Program-made: the position numbers and the translations under genes | The notes under the pieces: generated by a model | What the model was told of the DNA's origin: nothing | The model's input: the letters and a program-made list of their open reading frames with translations, nothing else | Databases searched by the model: none | From: Bacteriovoracaceae bacterium | Lineage (GTDB): Bacteria > Bdellovibrionota > Bacteriovoracia > Bacteriovoracales > Bacteriovoracaceae | Assembly: GCA_018649885.1 (NCBI GenBank) | Contig: JABIHA010000076.1 | Coordinates: 1 to 64,000, forward strand | Direction of reading: 5' to 3' | Length of the DNA: 64,000 nucleotides | Shown: piece by piece, positions 19,298 through 27,500 of the stretch | How the letters are laid out: each line of letters starts with the position of its first letter | Position numbering within the stretch: position 1 is the stretch's first letter

Positions 19298-19963
19298 TTA
19301 TGTTCTACGTGGAACAAATTGAGATAATTTCTTCAGATTTTTACCAAATGTTCCACATGGAACATTTTTTGGCTTAAAAGCAAGTAATAGTCTTTTTTCT
19401 GTGCCTGGAATATCAACGCATGACTCTTCAATTAGCTTCCATTTACTTTCAATGATTGAAAGCCCTTCCTTTTCTTGTTCTAGGAAATTAGGACCCTTGA
19501 AAAAAAATACGGTTAAATCTTTGGTCGTGCTTATTTTGGGAAGAAAATCGCCAACTTTTCCGACTGCTTTTAACGTTACTATGGCGGGCATATCAAATTT
19601 CACTTCTTCTAGGCGTTGATGGTGTAAAAATACATTTTTTAAACCTAATTCCCCTGCAATCTGTGAGACTGTTTTAACTTTTTTATTTCTCGCTTCAAAA
19701 CCAATGAAATTTACTTCCGGATACAAATAGGCAAGAGGAAGTAATGGAAATCCCCCTCCGAATCCAACATCAACCACTGTATTTGTTCCACGTAGAACAT
19801 TTTGAAATAATTCGCTCTCAACCAGAGGTTTAACTGAATCTAAAATTTGTTTATTGAAAAATTCATCAGGATCTAAAATTCTTGTTAGATTAATCCCTGC
19901 ATATGGACCCGTCAGGAGATCAAGAAGTTTATCACCAAAATTTCTGAGTTCATTCAAGTCCAC
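19298..19963 (-). CDS. rsmG: 16S rRNA (guanine-N7)-methyltransferase RsmG
   Basis: RsmG (GidB) methylates G527 of 16S rRNA with S-adenosylmethionine. The SAM-binding motif VVDVGFGGGFPLLPLAYLYP is clear, followed by FIGFEARNKKV. At 221 aa it has usual length. The start is GTG, overlapping the mnmG stop by 14 bp. The reading frame contains three parS-like 16-mers, which constrain the encoded sequence (the C-terminus FVPRRT is one of them). Confidence 0.94.
   Translation of the reverse strand: MDLNELRNFGDKLLDLLTGPYAGINLTRILDPDEFFNKQILDSVKPLVESELFQNVLRGTNTVVDVGFGGGFPLLPLAYLYPEVNFIGFEARNKKVKTVSQIAGELGLKNVFLHHQRLEEVKFDMPAIVTLKAVGKVGDFLPKISTTKDLTVFFFKGPNFLEQEKEGLSIIESKWKLIEESCVDIPGTEKRLLLAFKPKNVPCGTFGKNLKKLSQFVPRRT
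19301..19316. promoter_or_regulatory. parS-like ParB-binding site 1
   Basis: TGTTCTACGTGGAACA matches the general parS pattern TGTTYCACGTGRAACA with two deviations from the classic Bacillus site. It lies at the 3' end of rsmG, about 70 bp before the parA start. Confidence 0.8.
19349..19364. promoter_or_regulatory. parS-like ParB-binding site 2
   Basis: TGTTCCACATGGAACA, in the rsmG coding region 48 bp from site 1. Both TGTTCCA arms match the other sites; the centre reads ACAT instead of ACGT. Confidence 0.75.
19784..19799. promoter_or_regulatory. parS-like ParB-binding site 3
   Basis: TGTTCCACGTAGAACA, the exact reverse complement of site 1, in the middle of rsmG. Confidence 0.8.
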
Positions 19964-21806
19964 TTGCTACCACCGCCAATGAAGCAGGCCTTATGCCATT
20001 CATTCTTCTAAGCTGACCAAAGTTTTCAGGCTTAATGGCCATAACTCTCTGTCTACACTCATTGGAAATATTGCTCGATTCTACTATTTTTTCCCAGTCT
20101 ATTTTCATTCTATCAAGCCTAGCTGACTTCTTTAGTTGCTGGTCTGAGCGTTGAATATAGCCTTCGTACACTTTTGAAATGGCAACACAATATACAACCT
20201 TGTCGTCAAAACAAACTCCAGCCTCTACCAACTCTTTAGCTAGAACACTGTATGGGCTTTTGCTATGTCTCTTTAAGAGCTCAGATAAGCTCATGCTTTG
20301 CTTAATACTTCCGTAATTACTCTCAGAAAAGTATCTCCGAGTTTCTTCATCGGGCAAATAGCGCTTCATTTCACAAAGTTTATTTAGGAGCTGGTGCTCT
20401 ATCGAAAAATTATCTATGTACTCATCTATTTTTTTCTGCAGCTCGAAAGCCTTTCTATAAGGGGCCATTCGAAAAATCACATTATCTTCACGAATAAAAA
20501 GTCTGTTTTCTGATCTGGCAGTAAACAATCTGTAGGGTTCATCTCGTAAGTTTGAAACCAAATCCTCTACCATCACACCAATATAACTTTCTTCTCTCTT
20601 GAGAATCAAAGGCGGTTTCCCCGTCAGTGAGCAAGCTGCATTTGCTCCAGCAACCAAACCCTGCCCCGCGGCTTCTTCGTATCCAGAGGTCCCATTAATC
20701 TGTCCGGCAAAGTACAAACCCGGAATTTCTATATATTCTAAGCAGCTCGAAAGCTTCGTTGTATCGACAACATCGTATTCTACAGCGTAACCGGGAACTG
20801 CAACTTCTACATTTTCAAAGCCTTCAATTGTCCTTAAAAAATCGATCTGAACATCTATAGGTAGAGATGTAGAAATACCATTGGGATAAAAAGTGTCTAA
20901 TTCAAGCCCTTCTGGTTCAACAAAGACATGGTGAACATTCCTGTCTGGATAACGAAATGCCTTATCTTCAATGCTGGGACAATACCTAGGCCCCACTCCA
21001 TCAATTTGCCCATTAAAAATTGGTGAGCGATCCTTATTTGCACGAATTATTTCTAGGGTCGCCTCGCTAGTCTTTGTTAAAAAACAACTAACCTGCGCCA
21101 TATGCCGCTCATGGGTCTCATTACCAAAATGAAAGTTTCTGGCCTCAGCACAAGAAGGCTGCTCGATCATTTTCTCAAAGTTTATACTACTGCGATTTAC
21201 CCTAGGGGGTGTGCCTGTCTTAAACCTTTTCTTAAGTGAAATAACGTCCGTTAAAAGGCTTTCAAGCACAGGAGCACTATCACAGGCTAACCTTCCCCCA
21301 ACCTTCTGATCAGGGCCCACATGAGTTTTAGCACCCAGAAAAGTTCCTGCAGTTACAACCACTTTTTTTGAAGTAAAACTCCCCAAATCTTGTGTTGAAA
21401 TTTTAAAATGATCATCAATTGTAGAAATATTTGTAACTTTGCCTCTAAGGACCTGCACATTGGGTAACGAGGCTATTTTTTCTTCAACTAAATCTGCATA
21501 TTTGTCCTTATCTATCTGAACCCTAGTAGACATGACTGCATGACCCTTTGATTCATTAAGAACTCTATATTGAATGGCAGCTTTATCAGCAAGCATTCCC
21601 ATCAATCCACCAAGCGCATCGATTTCTCTAACCACCTGGGCCTTACCAACACCGCCGATGGCCGGGTTGCATGGAGCTGAGCCAAGTTTGATGCCTTTCA
21701 TGCTAAATAAGCCGACCTTTAGGCCAAACTGCTGGGCCATAAAACACGCCTCAATTCCAGCGTGCCCACCCCCAATAACTACAATGTCGAAATCAGTGAA
21801 TCCCAA
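19950..21806 (-). CDS. mnmG: tRNA uridine-34 modification enzyme MnmG
   Basis: MnmG (GidA) works with MnmE to add a carboxymethylaminomethyl group to the wobble uridine of certain tRNAs, using FAD. At 618 aa it has usual length. The FAD-binding Rossmann motif is IVVIGGGHAGIEAC. Further conserved blocks are APCNPAIGGVGKAQVVREID, the FKTGTPPRV loop and a glycine-rich region GQINGTSGYEEAAGQG. The start is TTG with AAGG about 7 bp upstream. The mnmE gene lies 161 bp upstream, and the gap holds an array of palindromic repeats. rsmG follows with a 14-bp overlap. Confidence 0.97.
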   Translation of the reverse strand: MGFTDFDIVVIGGGHAGIEACFMAQQFGLKVGLFSMKGIKLGSAPCNPAIGGVGKAQVVREIDALGGLMGMLADKAAIQYRVLNESKGHAVMSTRVQIDKDKYADLVEEKIASLPNVQVLRGKVTNISTIDDHFKISTQDLGSFTSKKVVVTAGTFLGAKTHVGPDQKVGGRLACDSAPVLESLLTDVISLKKRFKTGTPPRVNRSSINFEKMIEQPSCAEARNFHFGNETHERHMAQVSCFLTKTSEATLEIIRANKDRSPIFNGQIDGVGPRYCPSIEDKAFRYPDRNVHHVFVEPEGLELDTFYPNGISTSLPIDVQIDFLRTIEGFENVEVAVPGYAVEYDVVDTTKLSSCLEYIEIPGLYFAGQINGTSGYEEAAGQGLVAGANAACSLTGKPPLILKREESYIGVMVEDLVSNLRDEPYRLFTARSENRLFIREDNVIFRMAPYRKAFELQKKIDEYIDNFSIEHQLLNKLCEMKRYLPDEETRRYFSESNYGSIKQSMSLSELLKRHSKSPYSVLAKELVEAGVCFDDKVVYCVAISKVYEGYIQRSDQQLKKSARLDRMKIDWEKIVESSNISNECRQRVMAIKPENFGQLRRMNGIRPASLAVVASGLE

Positions 21807-21832
21807 TGTACAACCTTGTCTTGATCATTTGT

Positions 21833-21958
21833 GGTTCCATAGGACCAACAAAATTAACCATGGTTCTATAGGACCGCTTTTCAGCTTTGGTTCTATAGGA
21901 CCGACAAAAATAAGGGTGGTTCTATAGGACCATTTTTAGCTTTTGGTTCTATAGGACC
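21833..21958. repeat. Five-copy array of the palindrome GGTTCTATAGGACC
   Basis: Copies start at 21833 (GGTTCCATAGGACC), 21862, 21889, 21918 and 21945; the last four are identical. Spacers alternate 15, 13, 15 and 13 bp, and like spacers resemble one another: the 15-bp ones read RACAAAAWTAA..., the 13-bp ones end in AGCTTT(T). The whole is thus a 56-bp unit (copy, long spacer, copy, short spacer) present twice, plus a final copy. It fills the mnmE-mnmG gap and lies in the likely mnmG leader or promoter. Each copy can also fold as a 5-bp RNA hairpin with a UAUA loop, better on the plus strand, where the one mismatch becomes a G-U pair. Confidence 0.9.
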
Positions 21959-21967
21959 AAAAAAGTG

Positions 21968-23341
21968 TTATTTTCCAATGCAAAAATTGCTAAAAATTGA
22001 GCCCAACACATCGTCTGGACGTACAACCCCTACCAACTCTTCAATAACACTGCCCAAGACATATAATTGGGAGCTTAAAATGGCCACATCATTTTGGCTC
22101 TTCGCGGAAACAAGAAATTCTTCAGACAATTTATGGGCCCTAGAAATAAGACTTCTTTGTCTTTCAATAAGAATTGGTTTTGACTCAGATAGTCTTTTAA
22201 ACTTATCACTAACAAGCTGCATAATTTGATCTACACTCATCTCTGAATTGGCTTCACTGGTATTTGAAAATTGAACTGTTGTCTCTGCCTTGAAAGGAAA
22301 TTCAAAATTGGGACACTCCCCATTTTTTACATCACTGTGCGTAACAACTACCAAGTCAAATTCTTCACCTTTGAGTTGATCAAATTTTTGACCGAGGTAG
22401 TCACAGGGGTTCACTACAAAAATTTTGTAAAAACTATCCTTTAAAACTTCTAGAGATCTTTTTATCCCCTCACGCTCAATATCACTTTCACCGTGCCTTA
22501 GGCCTGCTGTATCCACTATTTTATAGTGCGTTCCGTCAAAATTTATATACTCAGAAATAAAATCCCTGGTGGTCCCTTTCTCAGAAGACACAATTGAGCG
22601 GTTGGTATTAAGAAAATTGTTAAAAAGCGAGCTTTTGCCTGCATTAACAGGACCTACAAGAGCAATTTGGGGAGACAAAATATTTTTTATGGGTGAGCTT
22701 ACCCTCGATTTCAGCCCCGAAAGTAATTTATTAAGACTAGCAGACCAGTTTGCGATCTCTTTCGACACTGCTTCCTCACCCACATCCTCAGAAAAATCAA
22801 TCGAAAGCTCAAGCGCTGCCCTAAGCTTTAAGTAGTTGTGATGAAGTGATGATAGTTCAGAGTTTAGTGATCCACTTAGAATTGATTGACCTTGATCAAG
22901 TGCGAAGTTGCTTTGAGCATTTAATAAAAGGTCTAGACCTTCTACTTGCGTGAGAGTCATTTTCTTATTTTTCAAAGCTCGGTAAGTAAATTCACCAGGA
23001 CAGGCGACTCTAAAATTTAAATTTTGCTCAAAAAAATCAATAATTCTTTGAACGTTTAATAGGTTTCCATGAACACCTATCTCTAAAATATTTTCACCTG
23101 TATAAGAATGGGGAGCCTTAAAAAAGTTCACCACGACTTCGTCGAGAACACTCCCCTTAAGGTTGTAAAGTTTTTTAAATTCTGCCATTTTGGGAGTTGG
23201 TTTAAAGCTTTCGCTTCCAAAGCAATTATTGAAGCAAGACAACTCTTCAAAACCGCTAATTCTAATTAAGGAAATGGCCGCATTGGAATATTGCCCCGTA
23301 CTACAAGCAATAATTGGTCCATCATCAAATAAAAATTCCAT
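21968..23341 (-). CDS. mnmE: tRNA modification GTPase MnmE
   Basis: MnmE (TrmE) is the GTPase partner of MnmG in wobble-uridine modification. The 457-aa protein has the tetrahydrofolate-binding N-domain (CSTGQYSNAAISLIRISG; HSYTGENILEIGVHGN), a helical domain split by an inserted G domain, and the C-terminal CIGK with the conserved cysteine. G-domain motifs: GPVNAGKSS (G1), GTTRD (G2), DTAGLR (G3). The G4 motif, normally NKxD, reads THSD. It starts 2 bp after yidC ends. Confidence 0.96.
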   Translation of the reverse strand: MEFLFDDGPIIACSTGQYSNAAISLIRISGFEELSCFNNCFGSESFKPTPKMAEFKKLYNLKGSVLDEVVVNFFKAPHSYTGENILEIGVHGNLLNVQRIIDFFEQNLNFRVACPGEFTYRALKNKKMTLTQVEGLDLLLNAQSNFALDQGQSILSGSLNSELSSLHHNYLKLRAALELSIDFSEDVGEEAVSKEIANWSASLNKLLSGLKSRVSSPIKNILSPQIALVGPVNAGKSSLFNNFLNTNRSIVSSEKGTTRDFISEYINFDGTHYKIVDTAGLRHGESDIEREGIKRSLEVLKDSFYKIFVVNPCDYLGQKFDQLKGEEFDLVVVTHSDVKNGECPNFEFPFKAETTVQFSNTSEANSEMSVDQIMQLVSDKFKRLSESKPILIERQRSLISRAHKLSEEFLVSAKSQNDVAILSSQLYVLGSVIEELVGVVRPDDVLGSIFSNFCIGK

Positions 23342-23343
23342 CT

Positions 23344-24867
23344 CTAAGCTTTTGCTGCATCAATTTTCTTGTACACAAGAAGTTGTTGAACAATACCCAT
23401 TAGCATTGAAACAAAAATATAAAGATTTAATCCAGCAGGAAGATCTTTCATGATGAAGCCAAAAACAATAGGCATTACCATCATGACTTTTTGCTGAACA
23501 GGATCTGCTGATGGGCTTGGAGTCAGTTTTTGATTCACAAGCATGACGGCCCCTACAAGAACGGGAAGCACATAGTATTGATCCTTAATACTTAAATCAG
23601 TAATCCAAAAGTAAAATGGAGCTCCAACTAACTCTACGGCTTCGTACAATACCTTGTAAAAAGCAAAGAAGATTGGCATTTGAAGAATCATAGGCAGACA
23701 TCCACCCAGAGGGTTCACCCCCGCCTTTTTAAATAAGGCCATCGACTCTTGCTGCATCTTCGGCTGATCATCTTTATATTTCTCTTTGATTTTTTGAATT
23801 TGTGGAGTCAAATTTTGCATTTTTTTCATACTAGCAAATGATTTGTACTGAAGTGGGAATGTCACGAGTCTCATTAAAAAAGTTAAAATAATGATGGCAA
23901 TGCCGTAATTGGGAATCATTTTATAGGTAAACTGTAATCCTCTCAAAATAGGAACTGAAATAAGTCCCAGAATACCGAAGTCAACCGCCAGATGAAGGTT
24001 ATTTCCGTAGCCCAGTAGATCGTCGTAATTTTTCTTCGTGAACAAAGTATCTGAAGAAAAGCTATTTGAAGCTTCCTTTAATGTAATATAAATATTTCCA
24101 TCTTCTAGTGTCTTAAAAGCACCCAATCTAGATTGATCAAAACTTATTGCAAAAAGGTGATGATTAAAATCCATTCCAAACCATGAAATTGACCCTTCAC
24201 CATTTTCATCTTCTCCTACAGTTGCTCTCTCAACATCGTCGGGAAAATTCACGAGAAGCTCTCTAAACTTTCTACCGGAGGCTTCTTCTTCTTTAGAATT
24301 AATCTTATATCTAAGCTTAAAGATATTTCCGTTGTTAACATTTAAATTTAATCTTCCATCTTCACCAATGACTGCTACAAATTTAAATCCAAATTGAGGG
24401 TTAACCCCTTCAAGTCTATTCTGTGAAGGCTGAGAAACATTAAATGGAAGAGAAGAAAAACCATTTGTAGTAAGAAGCTCTAATTGAATTTGGGCATCTT
24501 CACCAATGGTGTTCTTGAGTGTGTAGACTGCTTTATCAGTCGTTATATCCTTTAAAGTGAGATAATTAGATAGCACATATCTAAAACTCCCTTGCTCAAT
24601 AACATAGTCTTGTTCTTCTAATTTATTAACGGCTCCAGCTTCCGCACTTGATGTTGTAGCTGAGCTTTGAGTGGTACCCGTCTTTGACGTGATTTCAGAT
24701 TTTGTTGCAGCCACTCCGCCTTTTGTTGTTACGGCTGCTTGTTCGGCTGTAGTCTCAGAATTAGTTGCTGTATTCTGCAGTTTTGGAGCTAAAAATGTTT
24801 GCCATCCAAAAAGAATAAGCGCAGATAGGCCGATGGCCATGAATAGATTTTTTTGTTCTGAGCTCAT
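23344..24867 (-). CDS. yidC: Membrane protein insertase YidC
   Basis: YidC inserts membrane proteins (including F0 subunit c) into the inner membrane, alone or with SecYEG. At 507 aa it is a Gram-negative long form: an N-terminal membrane segment (LFMAIGLSALILFGW), a Ser/Thr/Ala-rich linker, a large periplasmic beta domain (about residues 85-290), then the conserved five-segment core with GIAIIILTFLMRLVTFPLQ and the positively charged cytoplasmic hairpin (MKKMQNLTPQIQKIKEKYKDD). The last segments contain LPVLVGAVMLVNQKLTPSP. It sits between yidD and mnmE in the usual origin-proximal order. Confidence 0.97.
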   Translation of the reverse strand: MSSEQKNLFMAIGLSALILFGWQTFLAPKLQNTATNSETTAEQAAVTTKGGVAATKSEITSKTGTTQSSATTSSAEAGAVNKLEEQDYVIEQGSFRYVLSNYLTLKDITTDKAVYTLKNTIGEDAQIQLELLTTNGFSSLPFNVSQPSQNRLEGVNPQFGFKFVAVIGEDGRLNLNVNNGNIFKLRYKINSKEEEASGRKFRELLVNFPDDVERATVGEDENGEGSISWFGMDFNHHLFAISFDQSRLGAFKTLEDGNIYITLKEASNSFSSDTLFTKKNYDDLLGYGNNLHLAVDFGILGLISVPILRGLQFTYKMIPNYGIAIIILTFLMRLVTFPLQYKSFASMKKMQNLTPQIQKIKEKYKDDQPKMQQESMALFKKAGVNPLGGCLPMILQMPIFFAFYKVLYEAVELVGAPFYFWITDLSIKDQYYVLPVLVGAVMLVNQKLTPSPSADPVQQKVMMVMPIVFGFIMKDLPAGLNLYIFVSMLMGIVQQLLVYKKIDAAKA

Positions 24868-24881
24868 TAAATTAACCTCAA

Positions 24882-25106
24882 TTATTTGTTGCTGGGAGGC
24901 ACGGGATCGTAACCACCTTTAGTATATGGAGCACACTTTATTATTCGCATGAAGGAATACCACACTGCCTTAAAAAAAGGCAAACTCTCAAAGCACATTA
25001 TTGAGTATTGAGAACATGTTGGGGTATATCGACAGTTGCTTCCCAAAACGGGGGAAATGCTCACTTGGTAAACCTTGATGAGAAGTATGGCCAATTTCTT
25101 TAACAC
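24882..25106 (-). CDS. yidD: Membrane protein insertion efficiency factor YidD
   Basis: A small 74-aa membrane-associated protein thought to assist YidC. It carries the family signature YQVSISPVLGSNCRYTPTCS followed by SQY and the end GGYDPVP. It overlaps rnpA by 7 bp and precedes yidC by 14 bp. Confidence 0.95.
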   Translation of the reverse strand: MLKKLAILLIKVYQVSISPVLGSNCRYTPTCSQYSIMCFESLPFFKAVWYSFMRIIKCAPYTKGGYDPVPPSNK

Positions 25107-25543
25107 TTAAGATCTCTTTCAATTCTTTCAAAACTCGCGTGAATACTCTCTTCCAGAGATTCCATGCTTAGTTTTTTAGTTTTTCTCCAATTAACAACAA
25201 ACAACATATCATTTGGAAAATCCCTAAGAGATTCAGAATTTCTATATTTTTCTCTCAAAATTCTTTTGATTCTATTTCTCACATTAGCCTTGCCAACCTT
25301 TTTAGAAATAGAAAAAGCGACTCTAGAGCCGTTAGAAGGTACTAATGAATCTTTATAATAGAGATTTAGAACACCGGAAGACAAACGTTTAGCCGCTTCT
25401 CTTAAATAAGAAAAATCATTTTTCAGCCTTAAACGATTTTCAGGCCTAAATGTTTTTGAAATTGGGTAAGATGAAGAACTATTTTGTACCTGTTGTAACT
25501 GTAAGTTCTTTTCTACCTTTAGCTCGTCGATTTTTGATAACAT
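25100..25543 (-). CDS. rnpA: Ribonuclease P protein component with N-terminal extension
   Basis: RnpA is the protein subunit of RNase P, which trims tRNA 5' leaders. The core begins at [16 protein letters not shown] and contains the RNR motif [20 protein letters not shown]. At 147 aa it is longer than the usual 115-120 because about 30 residues rich in Gln and Ser precede the core. I see no later ATG, GTG or TTG in frame before the core, so the ATG at 25543 is the only standard start. That puts the first 65 bases inside the end of rpmH in another frame. Confidence 0.94.
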   Translation of the reverse strand: MLSKIDELKVEKNLQLQQVQNSSSSYPISKTFRPENRLRLKNDFSYLREAAKRLSSGVLNLYYKDSLVPSNGSRVAFSISKKVGKANVRNRIKRILREKYRNSESLRDFPNDMLFVVNWRKTKKLSMESLEESIHASFERIERDLKC

Positions 25544-25631
25544 TTTTACCGCCAGCAGTAGACATTCTTTTGAGGAACCCGTGGACTCTAAGTCGCTTCA
25601 ATTTTTTAGGTTGCCATGTTCGCTTGCTCAT
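25479..25631 (-). CDS. rpmH: 50S ribosomal protein L34
   Basis: A 50-aa very basic ribosomal protein. The translation [20 protein letters not shown] continues with [12 protein letters not shown] and an Arg/Lys-rich end, all typical of L34. It is the first gene of the leftward origin cluster. Its last 65 bases overlap rnpA. Confidence 0.97.
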   Translation of the reverse strand: MSKRTWQPKKLKRLRVHGFLKRMSTAGGKNVIKNRRAKGRKELTVTTGTK

Positions 25632-25675
25632 TATCTAGTCCTCGATATTATTTTTTACACATTGCAGAGTGCTAC

Positions 25676-25704
25676 GTTTTACCTATTTAGAAAAAACTCG
25701 TCAA
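25676..25704 (-). promoter_or_regulatory. Probable rpmH promoter
   Basis: On the minus strand TTGACG (25699-25704) is followed after 17 bp by TAAAAC (25676-25681), about 45 bp before the rpmH start. The gap up to dnaA (25632-25862) is divergent and also must hold the dnaA promoter, for which I see no convincing pair of boxes. Confidence 0.6.
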
Positions 25705-25862
25705 CCTATTTTCGGTAGCGATATTTAACGCATAACCTCCGCTAGCACTGGCACCACGATTTAATGGCGATGTAAGAAACTGTAAGATAGACTTCTAATC
25801 AGCTTTCATCCATAATCGCAAATCTTCGAGACTAAAAATTATAACCTTTGGGGTAGCTGCTA

Positions 25863-27500
25863 ATGGAAAAAGAATTCCCTTTTAATGCCTTTTTTGATCC
25901 TGAAAACTCCAACAACACAAATGATTTCAACAGCTTACATTCTGACTTTAATGAGCTTCCAAAGCATGGAAATGACTCAACAAACAGTCCAACCACTGGA
26001 AATCAGGACCTTGAGGGTAACGACCTTGAGCAACTCAATAAATTCTTTTCAGAAGAGCTCGAAAAGACCATATCTCCTCAAAAATACAACACTTTTTTCA
26101 AATCTACCTTTTGCATCAGCGCTGTAAAAGATAACAACATTGAATTTTCCGTTACTACACCCTTCATTAAAACAATGATTGAAAACCACTACCTTTCAAT
26201 TCTTAAATCTCTTATATTACAGGTACTTGGAGAAGAGTATGAGGTTTCGGTAGAGGTTGTGATACCTACAAAAATGAGCCTCAGCTCTAATAAAAACAAT
26301 ATATTAGACTCAATCAATTTGAACAAATCTAAGAGTTTGGCTGATGAAATAAGGAGTGAATCACTCAAAAGATCTGATTCTGTGAAAGATCACACATTTA
26401 GACTAGACCTTCACCCTTCTGCTGATGATCTTCAAAAGAAAGTTGAATCTAAAGTTCTAGCTCATTTAAAAGATATTCATTTTGGACAATTAATTGACCC
26501 CAATAAAACGTTTGATAATTTTGTTATTGGGCCTTCCAATAATATGGCCTATGCCACAGCAGTAGCCGTTTCCAAAAACCCTGGAAAAGCCTATCCATGT
26601 TTATATTTATATTCAAGATCAGGGCTAGGTAAGACTCACCTTCTCCACTCTGTTGCTAATAACATTAAGCGCTTTCATCCCCAACTAAAAATCTGCATTA
26701 CTACTGCAAGAGATTTTATGACTGAGATGATCGAAGCCATGCAGCAAAAGAAAATTAATGATTTCCGTAAAAAATATTCAGAAAGCATTGATGTTCTCAT
26801 GGTTGATGATGTTCATGAATTAAAAGACAAGCCATCAACTCAAAATGAATTTTTCCATGTATTTAATGAACTTCACAATAAAGGCAAACAGTTAATATTC
26901 ACTTCGGATAAAGAGCCAAAAGAAATTGTCGGTATAGAAGAGAGAATTAAAACTAGACTCAGCTGGGGACTTGTTCAAGACATGCAACCACCAGATCTTG
27001 AAACAAGAATCGCTATTTTAAAGCAAAAAGCACTGAAGGAAGATATCTATATTCCCGATGAGGTTATTAACCTTGTTGCTTCTGCAATAAAAAATAATAT
27101 TAGAGAACTTGAAGGGTCACTGATCAAACTTGCTGCCTACTCTTCGGTTTTTCAAGTAGATATCGATACTGAAATTGCCAAAGAGCAACTCAAGTTAAAT
27201 GATTTCTACGATCCAAAATGCATCAATCTTGAATCTGTTATTAAGGCCATATCTTCGTTTTTTAAGATACCTATAGCTGATCTTAAATCAAAATCAAGAT
27301 CTAAAGATATTGCTACCGCAAGACACATTGGTATGTATCTTTCCTATAAAGTAGTCCAATCAACATATAGCGAAATTGGATCTTTCTATGGGAAAAGAGA
27401 TCATACAACTGCGATGCATGCTGTCGAAAAAATTAAAAAGCAACTTAAGACCGATGCGCGTCTTTGTTCTTCAATTCTCGAAATAGAAAACTCGCTTTAA
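25863..27500 (+). CDS. dnaA: Chromosomal replication initiator DnaA with extended N-terminus
   Basis: DnaA binds the boxes of oriC and opens the duplex. The 545-aa protein is about 80-100 residues longer than most. The first 53 residues are an Asn/Asp/Ser-rich low-complexity stretch before domain I (LEQLNKFFSEELEKTISPQK). Linker domain II is at about 138-200. The AAA+ domain has Walker A SRSGLGKT (residues 251-258), in which the first glycine of the family GGxGLGKT is serine. The Walker B is VLMVDDVHEL and the sensor/arginine region is IKTRLSWGLVQDMQPPDLE. Domain IV carries the box-recognition motif KRDHTTAMHAVEKI. It is transcribed towards oriC. Confidence 0.97.
   Translation: MEKEFPFNAFFDPENSNNTNDFNSLHSDFNELPKHGNDSTNSPTTGNQDLEGNDLEQLNKFFSEELEKTISPQKYNTFFKSTFCISAVKDNNIEFSVTTPFIKTMIENHYLSILKSLILQVLGEEYEVSVEVVIPTKMSLSSNKNNILDSINLNKSKSLADEIRSESLKRSDSVKDHTFRLDLHPSADDLQKKVESKVLAHLKDIHFGQLIDPNKTFDNFVIGPSNNMAYATAVAVSKNPGKAYPCLYLYSRSGLGKTHLLHSVANNIKRFHPQLKICITTARDFMTEMIEAMQQKKINDFRKKYSESIDVLMVDDVHELKDKPSTQNEFFHVFNELHNKGKQLIFTSDKEPKEIVGIEERIKTRLSWGLVQDMQPPDLETRIAILKQKALKEDIYIPDEVINLVASAIKNNIRELEGSLIKLAAYSSVFQVDIDTEIAKEQLKLNDFYDPKCINLESVIKAISSFFKIPIADLKSKSRSKDIATARHIGMYLSYKVVQSTYSEIGSFYGKRDHTTAMHAVEKIKKQLKTDARLCSSILEIENSL

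Noticed and set aside
21833..21958. Array considered as a CRISPR
   Set aside because: Repeats are only 14 bp, spacers of 13-15 bp are related to one another, and no cas gene is nearby.
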